64,000 nucleotides of DNA from Ornithinimicrobium sp. F0845. GTDB taxonomy: Bacteria > Actinomycetota > Actinomycetes > Actinomycetales > Dermatophilaceae. The notes under the pieces are model-generated. The model made no database searches, was not told the origin of the DNA, and was given only the letters and a program-made list of their open reading frames with translations. The stretch spans positions 12,857 to 76,856 of the forward strand of contig NZ_JALKAL010000008.1 in assembly GCF_023015765.1 (NCBI RefSeq). Direction: 5' to 3'. The translations under genes and the position numbers were made by a program. The stretch's first letter is position 1. The number at the start of each line of letters is the position of its first letter. Positions 52,401 through 62,385 of this stretch are shown in pieces.

Positions 52401-54431
52401 ATGGCGACGTATTCAATTGAACAAATCTTCCAGGTGGCCCTGGATGCCGGATTCACTCCGAGCCAGGCCGCGACGTGGACGGCGATTGCGCTGGCCGAGT
52501 CCGGCGGCCGGGTCGACGCGGTCAACGACCAGGGCGAGGACTCCCGGGGGCTGTGGCAGGTCAATATCGACCCGGGCGTCCGCACCAACGAGTGGGGCAA
52601 CCTCGCGGACCCGCGGGTCAACGCGCAGGCCGCCTACGAGATCTCTCGTGGCGGGATCGACATGCGGCCGTGGACCACGACGCACGACAGCAACCGGGGG
52701 ACCGCGCACGACTACCGGACCTACCTGGATGACGTCGAGGCGGCCGTGGGGGTGCCGGGCAATTGGTCCGGGGTGTCGGGCTATAACGCTCCGGCCCCCA
52801 CCGGTCCGTGGCCCGAGCCGGAGGTGGCTCCGGGGTTCTTCGCCCAGCGGACCACAGCAGCGCAGCACGTCCAGCAGGACGCGACGACGGCCTGGATGAC
52901 GGGCGCCCGGCAGACCGACACCGACGGCGACGGCCTCATCGACGCGCTCGAGGTGGCGGCCGGCTCCGACCCGACCGTCGCGGACACCGACGGGGACGGG
53001 CTGAGCGACGCGATCGAGGTCGGGGTGCTCGGCAGCGACCCGACCTCGGTCGACACCGACGGGGACGGGCTCTCGGACGCCTATGAGTACCTGCAGGGCA
53101 CCGACCCGACCCGCTCGGACACCGATGCCGACGGCCTCACCGACGCGGCCGAGCTCCGGTACGGCACCGACCCCCTGCAGCAGGACGCCGGCGAGGGCGT
53201 CCACGCTCCGGAGGTGCCCGTCGGGCAACTGCCCGGTATGTCGACGCCCGGTATGCCGACGCCTGGCATGCCGACTCCCGGTATGCCGCCGGGTGGGGTC
53301 GTCCTGCCCGCGCCCCCCACCCAGTTCTCGGGTGGCGGGCCGGACGTGGTCCGGGTGACCTACCACCCCGCCGGAGGCGACACCGGCGCCTCGACCCTGG
53401 CGGCGACCAACGGCGGCACGACCTGGGCGGCCCCCTCCACCGCCGTCGACGGCTTCGTGGATGCCGCACTGGACCAGTTCGGCGACCCCTACGTCTTCGG
53501 GACTGACGCTGAAGGGCCCGACCCCGAGCAGTTCGACTGCTCCAAGCTCACCCAGTGGGCCGCCGAGCAGGTGGGTGTCGAGATCCCCCGCACCTCGCAG
53601 GGGCAGTACCTCGACCTCAAGTCCCAGTCCGCAACGATCTCGGTGGAGGAGGCGCTGCACACCAAGGGTGCCCTGTTGTTCTACTTCCCCTACGAGCCGA
53701 CCGGCGGACCCCGGCCACCCGGCGCCCACGTGGCGATCAGCCTGGGCGACGGGCGCACCGTGGAGACGACCCCGGGCACGGGCGTGGCCGTCATGGATGC
53801 CGGTGACCGGTTCACCCACGCCGGGATCGTCCCCGGGCTCAGCGACACGGCGGCCCTGCCCGCCGCCGGGGCCTTCCTCCCACCCGTCGCGCAGCCGGTG
53901 GAGCCGGCCGGGGCGGGATACGACCTCATCGACGCCGGGCTCCCGCCCGACCAGTCACGGGACTCGGACGGGGACGGCCTGACCGACGCGTTCGAGGCGC
54001 TCGCCGGCACCGACCCGATGTCGGCCGACACCGACGGCGACGGCCTCAGCGACGGCTACGAGGCGATGGTCTCCAAGACCGACCCGCTCAGCGCCGACAC
54101 CGACGGCGACGGTGTCTCGGACGCCCAGGAGCTGATGGACGGGACCGACCCGGGCACGCTGCCGGGGATCGCCGGTGTCGTGGGCCGGGGCGAGTTCGCC
54201 GAGAACATCCGGGACGGCTTCGTCGACAGCGACGGCGACGGGCTCTCCGACACCTTCGAGATCCGCACCGGACTGGACCCCACCTCGGCGGACACCGACG
54301 GAGACGGGCTCTCCGACGCCTGGGAGGTGGCGACGGGCAGCAACCCACTGCTCGCCGACTCGGACGGTGACGGGCTCACCGACGGGTTTGAGCAGACCGC
54401 CGAGGTCAGCGATCCGGACTGGTCACCATGA
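52401..54431 (+). CDS. Two-domain peptidoglycan hydrolase with TSP3 calcium repeats (injection-system associated)
   Basis: The 676-residue protein begins with a lysozyme-like lytic transglycosylase domain (residues 1-150; [12 protein letters not shown] with Glu33, SRGLWQVN). Then come four thrombospondin type 3 repeats (173-261, D-x-D-x-D-G-L motifs), a PGMPT-type linker (about 277-297), an NlpC/P60 domain with Cys380 (FDCSKLTQW) and His443 (GAHVAIS), and six more TSP3-like motifs (521-670). It has no signal peptide. It overlaps the regulator gene by ATGA and faces the injection-system operon, so delivery by or during release of that apparatus is inferred. AAGGGA precedes this ATG; an in-frame ATG at 52323 is less likely. 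Confidence 0.85.
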   Translation: MATYSIEQIFQVALDAGFTPSQAATWTAIALAESGGRVDAVNDQGEDSRGLWQVNIDPGVRTNEWGNLADPRVNAQAAYEISRGGIDMRPWTTTHDSNRGTAHDYRTYLDDVEAAVGVPGNWSGVSGYNAPAPTGPWPEPEVAPGFFAQRTTAAQHVQQDATTAWMTGARQTDTDGDGLIDALEVAAGSDPTVADTDGDGLSDAIEVGVLGSDPTSVDTDGDGLSDAYEYLQGTDPTRSDTDADGLTDAAELRYGTDPLQQDAGEGVHAPEVPVGQLPGMSTPGMPTPGMPTPGMPPGGVVLPAPPTQFSGGGPDVVRVTYHPAGGDTGASTLAATNGGTTWAAPSTAVDGFVDAALDQFGDPYVFGTDAEGPDPEQFDCSKLTQWAAEQVGVEIPRTSQGQYLDLKSQSATISVEEALHTKGALLFYFPYEPTGGPRPPGAHVAISLGDGRTVETTPGTGVAVMDAGDRFTHAGIVPGLSDTAALPAAGAFLPPVAQPVEPAGAGYDLIDAGLPPDQSRDSDGDGLTDAFEALAGTDPMSADTDGDGLSDGYEAMVSKTDPLSADTDGDGVSDAQELMDGTDPGTLPGIAGVVGRGEFAENIRDGFVDSDGDGLSDTFEIRTGLDPTSADTDGDGLSDAWEVATGSNPLLADSDGDGLTDGFEQTAEVSDPDWSP

Positions 54432-57322
54432 TGCCGGCGTCCGTGGGGGCGGACGCGGTGACCGTGCCGTTCAAGACCCAGCCCCCCAAGCCCGTCGGCC
54501 TGGCCCGGGCCAGGCTGGAGGACGTCCTCCTTGGTCCTGACGCCACCGGGACGGCGCTGGTCGTCGCGCCGCCGGGTGCGGGCAAGACCACCCTGCTCGG
54601 CAGGGTGGCGGCAACCTCCGGAGCCGCCGCGTGGTACACCGCGGCGGTCGAGGACCACGCGGAGTCCGCGCTCGTCCGCTACCTGACGCGCGCCCTCCTG
54701 GGCGAGGACGCACCTCCTCTCCCACCGGACGCGGGCATCGACGCACTGCTCGCGGCCCTGGGCGACGGGCCGGCCACCGGCGGACAGCTGCTGGTGATCG
54801 ACGACGTGCACGAGATCGCCGGCACGGCGGCCGAGGACGCCCTCGAGCGCTTCCTGCTGCTGCGTCCCGGGTCCGTGCGGGTGCTCCTCGGGGCGCGTCG
54901 ACCGCCGTCGTTCAACACGACCCGCATGCTGGCCTCCGGCGACCTGGTCGAGCTGTCGGGGGACGACCTGCGGTTCCGTTCCTGGGAGGTCGAGGACCTG
55001 TTCCGCAACGTCTACGGCGAGCCGCTCAGCCCCGAGACCGCGGCCCTGTTGTGCCGCCGCGTCGGTGGTCTCGCGGCGGCCCTCCAGCTCTTCCACCTCT
55101 CCGTCCGGAGCCTGACCCACGTCGAGCGGGAGGCCGAGGTGGTCCGTCTGAACGGCCGGTCACGACTGATCCGGTCCTACCTGACCCGGACGGTGCTCGA
55201 CGGACTCACGACCGAGCGCCGCCAGTTCCTGCTCCGGACCTCCCCGCTGGGCATCCTGGACGGCGCGCTGTGCGACGCGCTCCTCGACCGGGCCGACAGC
55301 GGGTTGGTGTTGCGTGGCCTGGAGTCCGACCAGATGTTCACGACGAGCCCCGACGAGGGCCTGACCTACCGCTACCACCAGGTGCTCCGGGACCACCTCG
55401 AGGTGGTCCTTGAGGACGAGCTGCCGGTCACGGAGGTGACCGCGCTGCACGCGGGTGCCGCACGGCTGCTGGAGAGGGCTGGCCACCACAGCGAGGCACT
55501 CCGCGCCTACAAGCGGGCCGGTGACTGGGGCGCGGCCGCGCGGCTGGTCCGCGAGCGCGTCGGCGTTGCGGACCCGGACGTCGGGGCCTTGAGCACGGGT
55601 GACCTGCGCCCCGCGGAGCAGAACGACCCCTGGCTGGCCGTGGCCCGCATCCGCCGGCTGCTGCGGCAGGGGTCGATCGACGACGCGCTGCTCTCCCTCC
55701 GCCTGGTCGAGGCCGCGGCCGACGACCCCGATCTGGCCGACTACTGCGCGCACGAACGGCTCAAGGCCTCAGCGTGGCTGGGCAACCGTGCCACGACGGT
55801 GGACGTCGCGAGCACGCCGTTGGGTGCGGTGCGCGCCCTGACCCGCACCCTGCAACCTGCCGGTCTCCCGGTCGATGAGGACCGCGAGTGGGGCCTGGTC
55901 TCGACCGTCGGGCACCTGCTGGCCGGTCGGCTGGTCGAGGCCCGGCTCGAGCTCGATCGCGTCTATCCGACCTTCATGGAGGGGACCTGGCCCAGGCTGG
56001 CCGCTGGGATGCTCGGCACCCTGCTGGAGGTGGGCACCCCCCTGCAGCGGGGGCAGTGCTGCGCGACCCTGGAGAACCTCAGCCTGGCCGCCGATGTCGA
56101 GGGGTATCCGTGGCTGGCGCGGGTGGCGCAGGGGCTGCAGGCGTGCCTGGTGCTGGAGACTGCTGGACAGTCCTGGCGGATCGACGCCTGCCGCAGCGCC
56201 ATCAGCGCCTGCCAGCGGGACGGCGATGCCTGGGGCGAGCTGCTGGTCCGGGCCCTCACCAGCGTGGCGCTGGCCCGGCAGGGGGAGCATGCCGAGGCTC
56301 GCCTCCACCTGGACCATGCGGCGGCGACCGCCGTGGCCCTCGATGCGCCGGTGCTTGAGCTGTGGGTGCGGGCGCTCACCCTCGCGGTGACGGCGGCGGC
56401 CGAGGACGCGCCCGCGCTGCCGCTCGACCGCACGGTGACCGGGCTGGCGCGGCAGGTGGGGCTCGAGGACGTCACCGCACTCCTGGCCATGTGCCGGGTC
56501 GCCGTGCACCGCAACACCGCCCACCCCGTGGCGACCGGGACGATGCGGTCCGGGCAGCAGTGGGTGAAGTGCCTGGGCGGCTTCCGGCTGCACCACGGCA
56601 CCGACATCGATCTGCAGCCGCTGCGGCCCCGGGCCCGCCTGGTGCTGATGCTGCTGGCCATGGAACACGGCACCGACGTGCACCGGGAGCGGCTGATTGA
56701 CAGCCTGTGGCCCGGTGCGCAGCTCGCCACCGGCACTCACCGGCTGCAGGTCGCCGTGTCCAGCATCCGGCGGCTCCTGGAGGACCACGGCGTGCCGGCG
56801 ACGGCCGTCCAGCGGCACGGCGACGCCTACCGGCTGGAGCTGCCGGGTGCCCGCCTCGACGTGCACCTGCTCGAGGAGGGCATCGCTGCTCTCGTGCGGG
56901 CCACGCGTGATGCTGACCCGGTGCCGATGGCCGACCGCGCGGCCGAGCTCCTGCAGCTGTATCAGGGGGACCTGCTGCCCGAGGTCGGGGCGGCCGACTG
57001 GGTGGTGGACGAGCGGGACCGGCTGCGGCACGGCGTGGCGAGCGCCCTGGCCTCGTCGGCGGCCGCCTGCCTGGATCAGGGACGGCCGGATCTCGGGTTG
57101 TGGCAGGCCCGTCGCGTGGTGCAGCTCGACCCCCTGCGGGACACCGCCTGGCTGGTGCTGGCCCGCATCCAGCAGCAGCTGGGCGACCACAGTGCGGCGC
57201 AGGTGACGCTCGCCGAGCACGCCCGGGTCCGCGACCTGGTCAACGTGCGGGTGCTGGACCCCACCGCGATGTCGCCTCCTAGGACCTCAGCTCGACCTGC
57301 CGCAGCACGTGCGCGGGCGTGA
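54428..57322 (+). CDS. STAND ATPase - BTAD (SARP-like) transcriptional regulator
   Basis: The 964-residue protein has an N-terminal MalT-like ATPase (Walker [14 protein letters not shown] about 45-57, Walker [10 protein letters not shown] near 121), a helical middle of TPR-like repeats (about 330-690), a C-terminal winged helix ([44 protein letters not shown]) and a BTAD domain (about 800-945). Large regulators of this kind are found beside contractile injection systems in Streptomyces. The start overlaps the hydrolase stop by ATGA. Its 3' end overlaps the convergent tail-protein gene by 44 bp. It probably controls this locus. Confidence 0.87.
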   Translation: MMPASVGADAVTVPFKTQPPKPVGLARARLEDVLLGPDATGTALVVAPPGAGKTTLLGRVAATSGAAAWYTAAVEDHAESALVRYLTRALLGEDAPPLPPDAGIDALLAALGDGPATGGQLLVIDDVHEIAGTAAEDALERFLLLRPGSVRVLLGARRPPSFNTTRMLASGDLVELSGDDLRFRSWEVEDLFRNVYGEPLSPETAALLCRRVGGLAAALQLFHLSVRSLTHVEREAEVVRLNGRSRLIRSYLTRTVLDGLTTERRQFLLRTSPLGILDGALCDALLDRADSGLVLRGLESDQMFTTSPDEGLTYRYHQVLRDHLEVVLEDELPVTEVTALHAGAARLLERAGHHSEALRAYKRAGDWGAAARLVRERVGVADPDVGALSTGDLRPAEQNDPWLAVARIRRLLRQGSIDDALLSLRLVEAAADDPDLADYCAHERLKASAWLGNRATTVDVASTPLGAVRALTRTLQPAGLPVDEDREWGLVSTVGHLLAGRLVEARLELDRVYPTFMEGTWPRLAAGMLGTLLEVGTPLQRGQCCATLENLSLAADVEGYPWLARVAQGLQACLVLETAGQSWRIDACRSAISACQRDGDAWGELLVRALTSVALARQGEHAEARLHLDHAAATAVALDAPVLELWVRALTLAVTAAAEDAPALPLDRTVTGLARQVGLEDVTALLAMCRVAVHRNTAHPVATGTMRSGQQWVKCLGGFRLHHGTDIDLQPLRPRARLVLMLLAMEHGTDVHRERLIDSLWPGAQLATGTHRLQVAVSSIRRLLEDHGVPATAVQRHGDAYRLELPGARLDVHLLEEGIAALVRATRDADPVPMADRAAELLQLYQGDLLPEVGAADWVVDERDRLRHGVASALASSAAACLDQGRPDLGLWQARRVVQLDPLRDTAWLVLARIQQQLGDHSAAQVTLAEHARVRDLVNVRVLDPTAMSPPRTSARPAAARARA

Positions 57323-57818
57323 CCGCCGCGACGACGGCCTCGACCCGTTCGCTGTCCAGCGGGTCCCCGGTGCTGGCGGCACCCACCCGCACCGTGACCG
57401 AGGGCACCGGGTCGCCCGGCAGCGGCGCATGCGGGTCCGTGGACCAGGTGGACCCGCCGGACTCCTCGATGTCGGCGGTGGCGCCGAAGAGCGCCTCCAG
57501 GGACAGCTGGACGCCCAGAGGGGTGCCGAGCCACCCCTGCAGGTCCACCGCGGACTGGAGCAGCTCGCGCTGGCGCTCGACCGGCATCTGTGCCTGGAGC
57601 GCCATGCCGACCCACCTGGCCAGCCAGGGCACCAGGTCGTCCGGTGCCGTCGCCAGGTCGAGGTAGGCAGGCAGGTTGTCGAGGGTGCCGATCACCGGGG
57701 CCAGGACCTCGTCGAGCCCGGCGCAGAGGGCCTGGGCGAAGAGGTCCTCGGCATAGAGCCCGGGGAGCGTGTCGCCCAGGGGGTGGGGGGTGGCCAGGCC
57801 GGGGACGGTGCCGCGCAT
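57279..57818 (-). CDS. Phage tail protein I-like baseplate protein
   Basis: The 179-residue protein matches the tail protein I family of contractile systems, as seen in LPGLYAEDLFAQALCAGLDEVLAPVIGTLDNLPAYLDLATAPDDLVPWLARWVGM, LLQSAVDLQGWLGTPLGVQLSLEALFG and a C-terminal [21 protein letters not shown]. In phage P2-like baseplates this protein joins J at the wedge periphery. Its ATG overlaps the baseplate J stop (TGATG). It is the last gene of the operon within this window. Confidence 0.88.
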   Translation of the reverse strand: MRGTVPGLATPHPLGDTLPGLYAEDLFAQALCAGLDEVLAPVIGTLDNLPAYLDLATAPDDLVPWLARWVGMALQAQMPVERQRELLQSAVDLQGWLGTPLGVQLSLEALFGATADIEESGGSTWSTDPHAPLPGDPVPSVTVRVGAASTGDPLDSERVEAVVAAVTPAHVLRQVELRS

Positions 57819-59767
57819 CAGCGCACCCGGACCTGGTGCTCGTAGGAGTACACGAGCGAGGTGGGGCCGAGCTCGACCCGCTGCACCGGCTTGTCCCGCC
57901 GGCCGGTGCCCGGCTCGGCGGGGAACAACGACACGGTGATCTCCTCGGACATGTCCACCCCGGGGACGTGGGCCAGCGTCGCGTGCAGCTCGTGGGCCTG
58001 GACATGGCGGCCGAATGGCCAACCGGTGCCGGCGGGGCCGCCGTGGAGTGGATGGAAGTGCTGGTAAAGCGCTCGCAGGACGGCCTCACGCACCTCCTGC
58101 GGGTCGTGCTGCGGCAGGGCCGTCACGCTGACGACCGCGGTCACCCACACGTAGTCCGGTGGGCTGACCAGGATCCGGGTCCCGATGAGCCGCCGCTTGT
58201 CCAGGCTCTCGCTGATGCGCTCGAGCATCGCCTGCGGCGGATCGAGCTCGGCCCGCTCGACGCGGCCGACGAGGTCGCTGGAGACATGCGGGACGATGAG
58301 GAGCCGGACTCCGCCTGCCTCCTCCGGCGTGTGGCTGGTCACGCACTCCACCCGTGCGACATCCGGCGCGACCTCGAGGGTGAGCTCCACGAAGTCCTCG
58401 GCCGTCACCGCCCGTCCGCGTGAGCGAAGCAGCATCGGACCCCGGACCTTGGCGTCCTCCAGGGTCTCCGGGTCCGCCCCGCCGACCGCGGCCGACCGGT
58501 TCTCCACCCGGCCGACGTAGGGCACGCTCGACTTCAGCACCCGGATCTGGCCGGAGGCCACGTTGCCCCGGCGGCCCCCGCCGCACCGGTAGCCCAGGAT
58601 CCGCACGGCCGCACCGCGGGGCGGGACCGCGCCGTAGTAGCGCAGCCCGCCGTCGGCCTGCCGGACGGCCGGGCCGAACTGGATCTCCCCCGCATACGCG
58701 TCGAGGCGGAAGTGCCGGTCGTCGGGCTCGGAGGCCGCGAAGTGGGCGACCTGCTCCCACCGCTCCGCGCCGGAGTCGGTGATCACCTCGAGCACCACGG
58801 GGTCGTCGGCCGGCAGCACCGGGCGCCGGTTGAGCATCATCCGTTGGCCGGGGGTGCCGTCGGAGCGACCCAGGTCCTCCTGACCGATGACCTCGGCGTG
58901 CAGGAAGCCGGTGGTGCCGCCCACGGTCATCGCCTCGATGCCCATGACCCGGGGGGAGGCGGTGTAGGTCGGCTGGTCCGGCTCGGCCTCCACGAGCCGG
59001 CAACGCAGCCAGCCCGCCCGGTGCCGGGCGATCACCGACGCCTGGTGGTTGTCGGGCACGTGCAGCACGATGTCACCCGGCCGGTTCAGACCGCCGGTGC
59101 CGTCGCTGTCCACCTGGCAGGGGACCCACTCGCTGCCCTGCCACGCCTCCCACACCAACGGCGGCCGCCGCGGGTCGACCCCGACACCGGCCACGGTGCA
59201 GTCCATCCGCAGCAGGACGGCGCACGAGGGCACCGCGTCGGAGAGCCCCACGAGCAGCTCGTCGCCGACCTCCGGGGTGCGGGAGAAGGCGGCGAAGCCC
59301 TGGTCGCTGTCCAGCGTGCGAGTCGTCTCCGAGGGGTTCTTGTCCAGCGGCCGCACGGCCGAGTGCGCGAACGAGCACGGCAGGATCTCCAGGTCCTGCA
59401 GGGTGGTGAAGACCAACGCCTCCTGCAGGTCGGTGCGTGGTGTCGCCACCTGCGATCCGCCCCGCACCAGCACCGTCTGTGGCTGCGGCGCCGACAGCCA
59501 GAAGGTCACCGCACCCCGTGCCGCGGCCGCCGACCGGAGCTCGACACCGATCATCTCCAGGAACTTCACATAGTTGCGGTCCGGCACCCGGTTGAGCCGG
59601 TAGATCAGCTGGTCGACCATCTGGGCGAACGCCTCGATGAGGGTCACCCCCGGGTCGGACACGTTGTGGTCGGTCCACTCGGGGCAGCGCTGCTGGACCA
59701 GTCGCTTGGCGTCGTCGACCAGCTGCTGGAAGCGACGGTCGTCCAGGTCAGGGGCTGGGAGTGCCAC
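57818..59767 (-). CDS. Baseplate J-like assembly protein
   Basis: The 649-residue protein belongs to the putative baseplate assembly (gpJ-like) family of injection systems. Near the N-terminus are RCPEWTDHNVSDPGVTLIEAFAQMVDQLIYRLNRVPDRNYVKFLEMIGVELRSAAAARGAVTFWLS, the typical wedge-protein opening, and VTAEDFVELTLEVAPDVARVECV lies later. It forms the baseplate wedges around the spike. The GTG start has GAGGTGG 6 nt upstream. It lies between gp25 and tail protein I; only one such wedge gene is seen, although some systems have two. Confidence 0.9.
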   Translation of the reverse strand: MALPAPDLDDRRFQQLVDDAKRLVQQRCPEWTDHNVSDPGVTLIEAFAQMVDQLIYRLNRVPDRNYVKFLEMIGVELRSAAAARGAVTFWLSAPQPQTVLVRGGSQVATPRTDLQEALVFTTLQDLEILPCSFAHSAVRPLDKNPSETTRTLDSDQGFAAFSRTPEVGDELLVGLSDAVPSCAVLLRMDCTVAGVGVDPRRPPLVWEAWQGSEWVPCQVDSDGTGGLNRPGDIVLHVPDNHQASVIARHRAGWLRCRLVEAEPDQPTYTASPRVMGIEAMTVGGTTGFLHAEVIGQEDLGRSDGTPGQRMMLNRRPVLPADDPVVLEVITDSGAERWEQVAHFAASEPDDRHFRLDAYAGEIQFGPAVRQADGGLRYYGAVPPRGAAVRILGYRCGGGRRGNVASGQIRVLKSSVPYVGRVENRSAAVGGADPETLEDAKVRGPMLLRSRGRAVTAEDFVELTLEVAPDVARVECVTSHTPEEAGGVRLLIVPHVSSDLVGRVERAELDPPQAMLERISESLDKRRLIGTRILVSPPDYVWVTAVVSVTALPQHDPQEVREAVLRALYQHFHPLHGGPAGTGWPFGRHVQAHELHATLAHVPGVDMSEEITVSLFPAEPGTGRRDKPVQRVELGPTSLVYSYEHQVRVR

Positions 59768-59783
59768 GGGTCACCACCTCTTC

Positions 59784-60221
59784 CTACTCGGGCACGTCGG
59801 GGGTGTCAGGGATCACGTAGAACGGGAAGACCAGGTTGCGGGGGTCGTTGTCACCGCGCAGCGTGTAGCTGATGTCGACATACAGGGTGCCCTCGGCGTG
59901 GGCGTCGAAGCTGACGCCGACGTCCAGCAGGTCCACCCGCGGCTCCCAGCGCTCGATCGCCTCCCGCACGTCCTGGGACACTCGCCCGGCCGTGGTGGAG
60001 TTCGCCGGCCCGAAGACGTGCTCGTGGATCCGGCAGCCGAACTCCGGGCGCATCGGCCGCTCACCGGGCGCGGTGCCCAGGATCAGCCGCAACGACTCCT
60101 GGATCTCCCGCTCCCGGGTGACCAGCGCCACCCGGCCGGTGGGGTCCACCCCCAGCGGGAACGCCCAGCCGGCACCGACGAAGTCGATCCCGCCGTCGAG
60201 GTGACCAGTCATCGTGCTCAT
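59784..60221 (-). CDS. gp25/GPW family baseplate protein
   Basis: The 145-residue protein is the gp25-like wedge component. It contains WAFPLGVDPTGRVALVTREREIQESLRLILGTAPGERPMRPEFGCRIHEHVFGP, including the conserved EFG and E-x-x-R motifs, and RVSQDVREAIERWEPRVDLLDV. gp25 sits at the sheath-baseplate junction. The start overlaps the PAAR stop by ATGA. Confidence 0.93.
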   Translation of the reverse strand: MSTMTGHLDGGIDFVGAGWAFPLGVDPTGRVALVTREREIQESLRLILGTAPGERPMRPEFGCRIHEHVFGPANSTTAGRVSQDVREAIERWEPRVDLLDVGVSFDAHAEGTLYVDISYTLRGDNDPRNLVFPFYVIPDTPDVPE

Positions 60222-60499
60222 CCTCCGATCAGCACCGTCGGGAGGCCCATGACGATGGGCGCTCCGCACGCGGACATGTCGCCCATGCGGGCCGCCGGCA
60301 GGCCGCCGATCAGCACCGTCGGGCAGCCGGGCGGGATGATCACGGTGGGCGGGTGCGGGGTCGGCCCCGGGAAGGAGCAGATGTGCTGGGTGCCGACGGT
60401 CGCCGCGGGCTGGCCGCCGATCAGGACGGTGGACACACCGGGCGGACCGATCACGCCGGGGTGCCCCGTGGGGTCACCCACCCGGGCTGCTGCGGGCAC
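60218..60499 (-). CDS. PAAR-domain spike-tip protein
   Basis: The 93-residue protein is a PAAR repeat protein with ARVGDPTGHPG, GVSTVLIGGQPAATVGTQHICSFPG, GCPTVLIGGLPAARMGDMSACGAPIV and a final GLPTVLIGG. The His and Cys residues match the zinc-binding set at the tip of injection spikes. GTG VPAAARVGD is the start. It lies between the VgrG-like spike gene and gp25. Confidence 0.94.
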   Translation of the reverse strand: MPAAARVGDPTGHPGVIGPPGVSTVLIGGQPAATVGTQHICSFPGPTPHPPTVIIPPGCPTVLIGGLPAARMGDMSACGAPIVMGLPTVLIGG

Positions 60500-60568
60500 G
60501 TCTCCCGCCTCCTTCAGTATGTCGTGAGCGCGGGTGCTCCGTGCTCGTGGGCTGGTGCGTGGGTCGGG

Positions 60569-62383
60569 TCAGTTGATGCGGACAAGGGCTCCGGAGATGG
60601 CGCAGGTGGCACCTCCCTTGACCTCGGTCTGGGTGCTGCCCTCGAGCTTGGCGGTGAGCCCGGTGAGGTTCAGCTGGGTCTGGGCCTTGACCGTCACGCT
60701 GCCCCCGCTGCTGCTGAGGTCGACCCCGTTCTGACCGGCGATGGTGATCTTGCCGCCCTTGAGGTCCAGGTTGCTGGTGGCCGCGTCGACCACGATGCCC
60801 TGGCTGCCCTCGATCAGCACGGTGCCGTCGCTGTGCATGGTGATCTTGGTGCCGGCGGCATCGAGCGTGAGCATGAGCTTGTCGTCCGCGGTCTGGATGG
60901 TGACCCCGTCGGCCTGGCCCTTCTGGTCGAGCAGGTCGATGTGGTGGCCCAGCCGCGACACCATGGAGCGCCGGTTGACGGCGCCGCTGTTGCCGTCGAC
61001 CAACTCCGGTCCCTTGGCGGGGAGCTTGTCCACGCCGTTGTAGAGCCCGCCGAGCACATACGGTCTCCGGACGTCACCGAGCTCGAAGTCGACGAGGACC
61101 TCGTCACCCACCTCCGGCATCACCAGCCACCCCCGGTCCAGGCCGGCCCCGGCGTGGACCGTCCGCGCCCAGGGCGAGACGTAGGTTTCGTCCAACCACG
61201 GCATCTTGACCCGGACCCGTCCCATCTTCTCGGGGTCCTTGACATCGGTGACCTGCCCGATGACCGGACCGCGCGGGCCGGCGGGAGCCGCGCCGGAGGC
61301 TGCGAGCCCGAGCATCGTTCGGTCGTTCCGGCCGGACACGGTGAAGGTCGTGACATAGCCGGAGGTGGCGTCGAACCGGTGCCGGGTGGAGGTGACGGTG
61401 TACTTGCCGTCGAAGGGTTCGCCCAGGCCCGCCAGGGTGACGGCGCAGTTGGCGGCGAGCTCCGGGTTGCCCAGGACCACGCCCTCGACCGCTGCGAAGC
61501 TCCCGGCGACCTCCTTGGCCAGCGACCTGGCCGCGCCGGCCACCTCGGCCTGGACTCCGAACGGCACGTCGGTGGACACGTACGTCTTGTTGCCGAAGAT
61601 CCCGGCGAGCTTCGTGGCGTCCACGTCCGGCAGGTCCACGGTGTCGGTCTTCGCGGGTTCGGTGGCGGTCAGGGCCTTCTTGGTCTTCACGTCCCAGCCG
61701 CGGACCTCGACCTCCTTGACCTGCTGGGCGGAGGTGATCACCGTCCGCACGCGCAGCAGCTCGTGTCCGAGCCGGAGCGCGAGCGGCACGCGGCGGCCCG
61801 GACCGCCGGGCGCGGGAGCCGAGGAGGCTTCCTCGGGCAGACCCAGGTGCACCTTGCCCTCTCGGACCCACAGGTCCATGCCCTCCTCGCGGGCCAGCGC
61901 CTCGAGGAACTCCCAGTCCGTCTGCCCGCACTGGGAGACCTGCTCGTACACGGTCTTGGTGGCCTGGAGCCGCCCGACCTTGAGCTTGGCGCGATTCACC
62001 ACGGTGGCGACGATGTCGGACGCGGTCATCTGGGTGTAGGCGGCAGTGCTCCGGCCGTGGAACAGCCGGTGGGCCGGGTCGTAGCCGCGGATGACGGTGA
62101 ACGTGCCGGCCGAGTCGAACTCGGCCTCGATCGCGGTCACCTCGCCGACCATCAGCAGCGTCGGGGACTGGCCCTCCACGGTCTGCACGGAGATCGTGAC
62201 CTCGGCGCCGATCGCGGCGCCGCTCTTCTTCACGACGGTGCGGCCGACGTCGCGGAACCGGAGGGTGAACATGTCGGGCAACCGCTGGCTGTCGTCGACG
62301 TAGGCCTCGGTGAGCAGCCCGGCGATGTCCTGGGGCAGGGCCCCACCGTTGACCTGGATCTGGCAGGTGCTGCTGATCGGCAT
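60569..62383 (-). CDS. VgrG-like spike protein (gpD/gp5 fusion)
   Basis: The 604-residue protein has an N-terminal phage-late-control D/VgrG base (TCQIQVNGGAL, FTLRFRD, RGYDPAHRLFHGR, DWEFLEALAREEGMDLWVREGKVHLG), an OB-fold (IGQVTDVKDPEKMGRVRVKMPWLDETYVSPWARTVHAGAG, PEVGDEVLVDFELGDVRRPYVLGGLYNG) and a C-terminal beta-prism of repeats (GVTIQTADDKLMLTLDAAGTKITMHSDGTV) that forms the spike needle. It pairs with the PAAR tip. ATG MPISSTCQ starts 2 nt after the stop of the LysM protein. No toxic extension domain is fused. Confidence 0.93.
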   Translation of the reverse strand: MPISSTCQIQVNGGALPQDIAGLLTEAYVDDSQRLPDMFTLRFRDVGRTVVKKSGAAIGAEVTISVQTVEGQSPTLLMVGEVTAIEAEFDSAGTFTVIRGYDPAHRLFHGRSTAAYTQMTASDIVATVVNRAKLKVGRLQATKTVYEQVSQCGQTDWEFLEALAREEGMDLWVREGKVHLGLPEEASSAPAPGGPGRRVPLALRLGHELLRVRTVITSAQQVKEVEVRGWDVKTKKALTATEPAKTDTVDLPDVDATKLAGIFGNKTYVSTDVPFGVQAEVAGAARSLAKEVAGSFAAVEGVVLGNPELAANCAVTLAGLGEPFDGKYTVTSTRHRFDATSGYVTTFTVSGRNDRTMLGLAASGAAPAGPRGPVIGQVTDVKDPEKMGRVRVKMPWLDETYVSPWARTVHAGAGLDRGWLVMPEVGDEVLVDFELGDVRRPYVLGGLYNGVDKLPAKGPELVDGNSGAVNRRSMVSRLGHHIDLLDQKGQADGVTIQTADDKLMLTLDAAGTKITMHSDGTVLIEGSQGIVVDAATSNLDLKGGKITIAGQNGVDLSSSGGSVTVKAQTQLNLTGLTAKLEGSTQTEVKGGATCAISGALVRIN

Positions 62384-62385
62384 GG

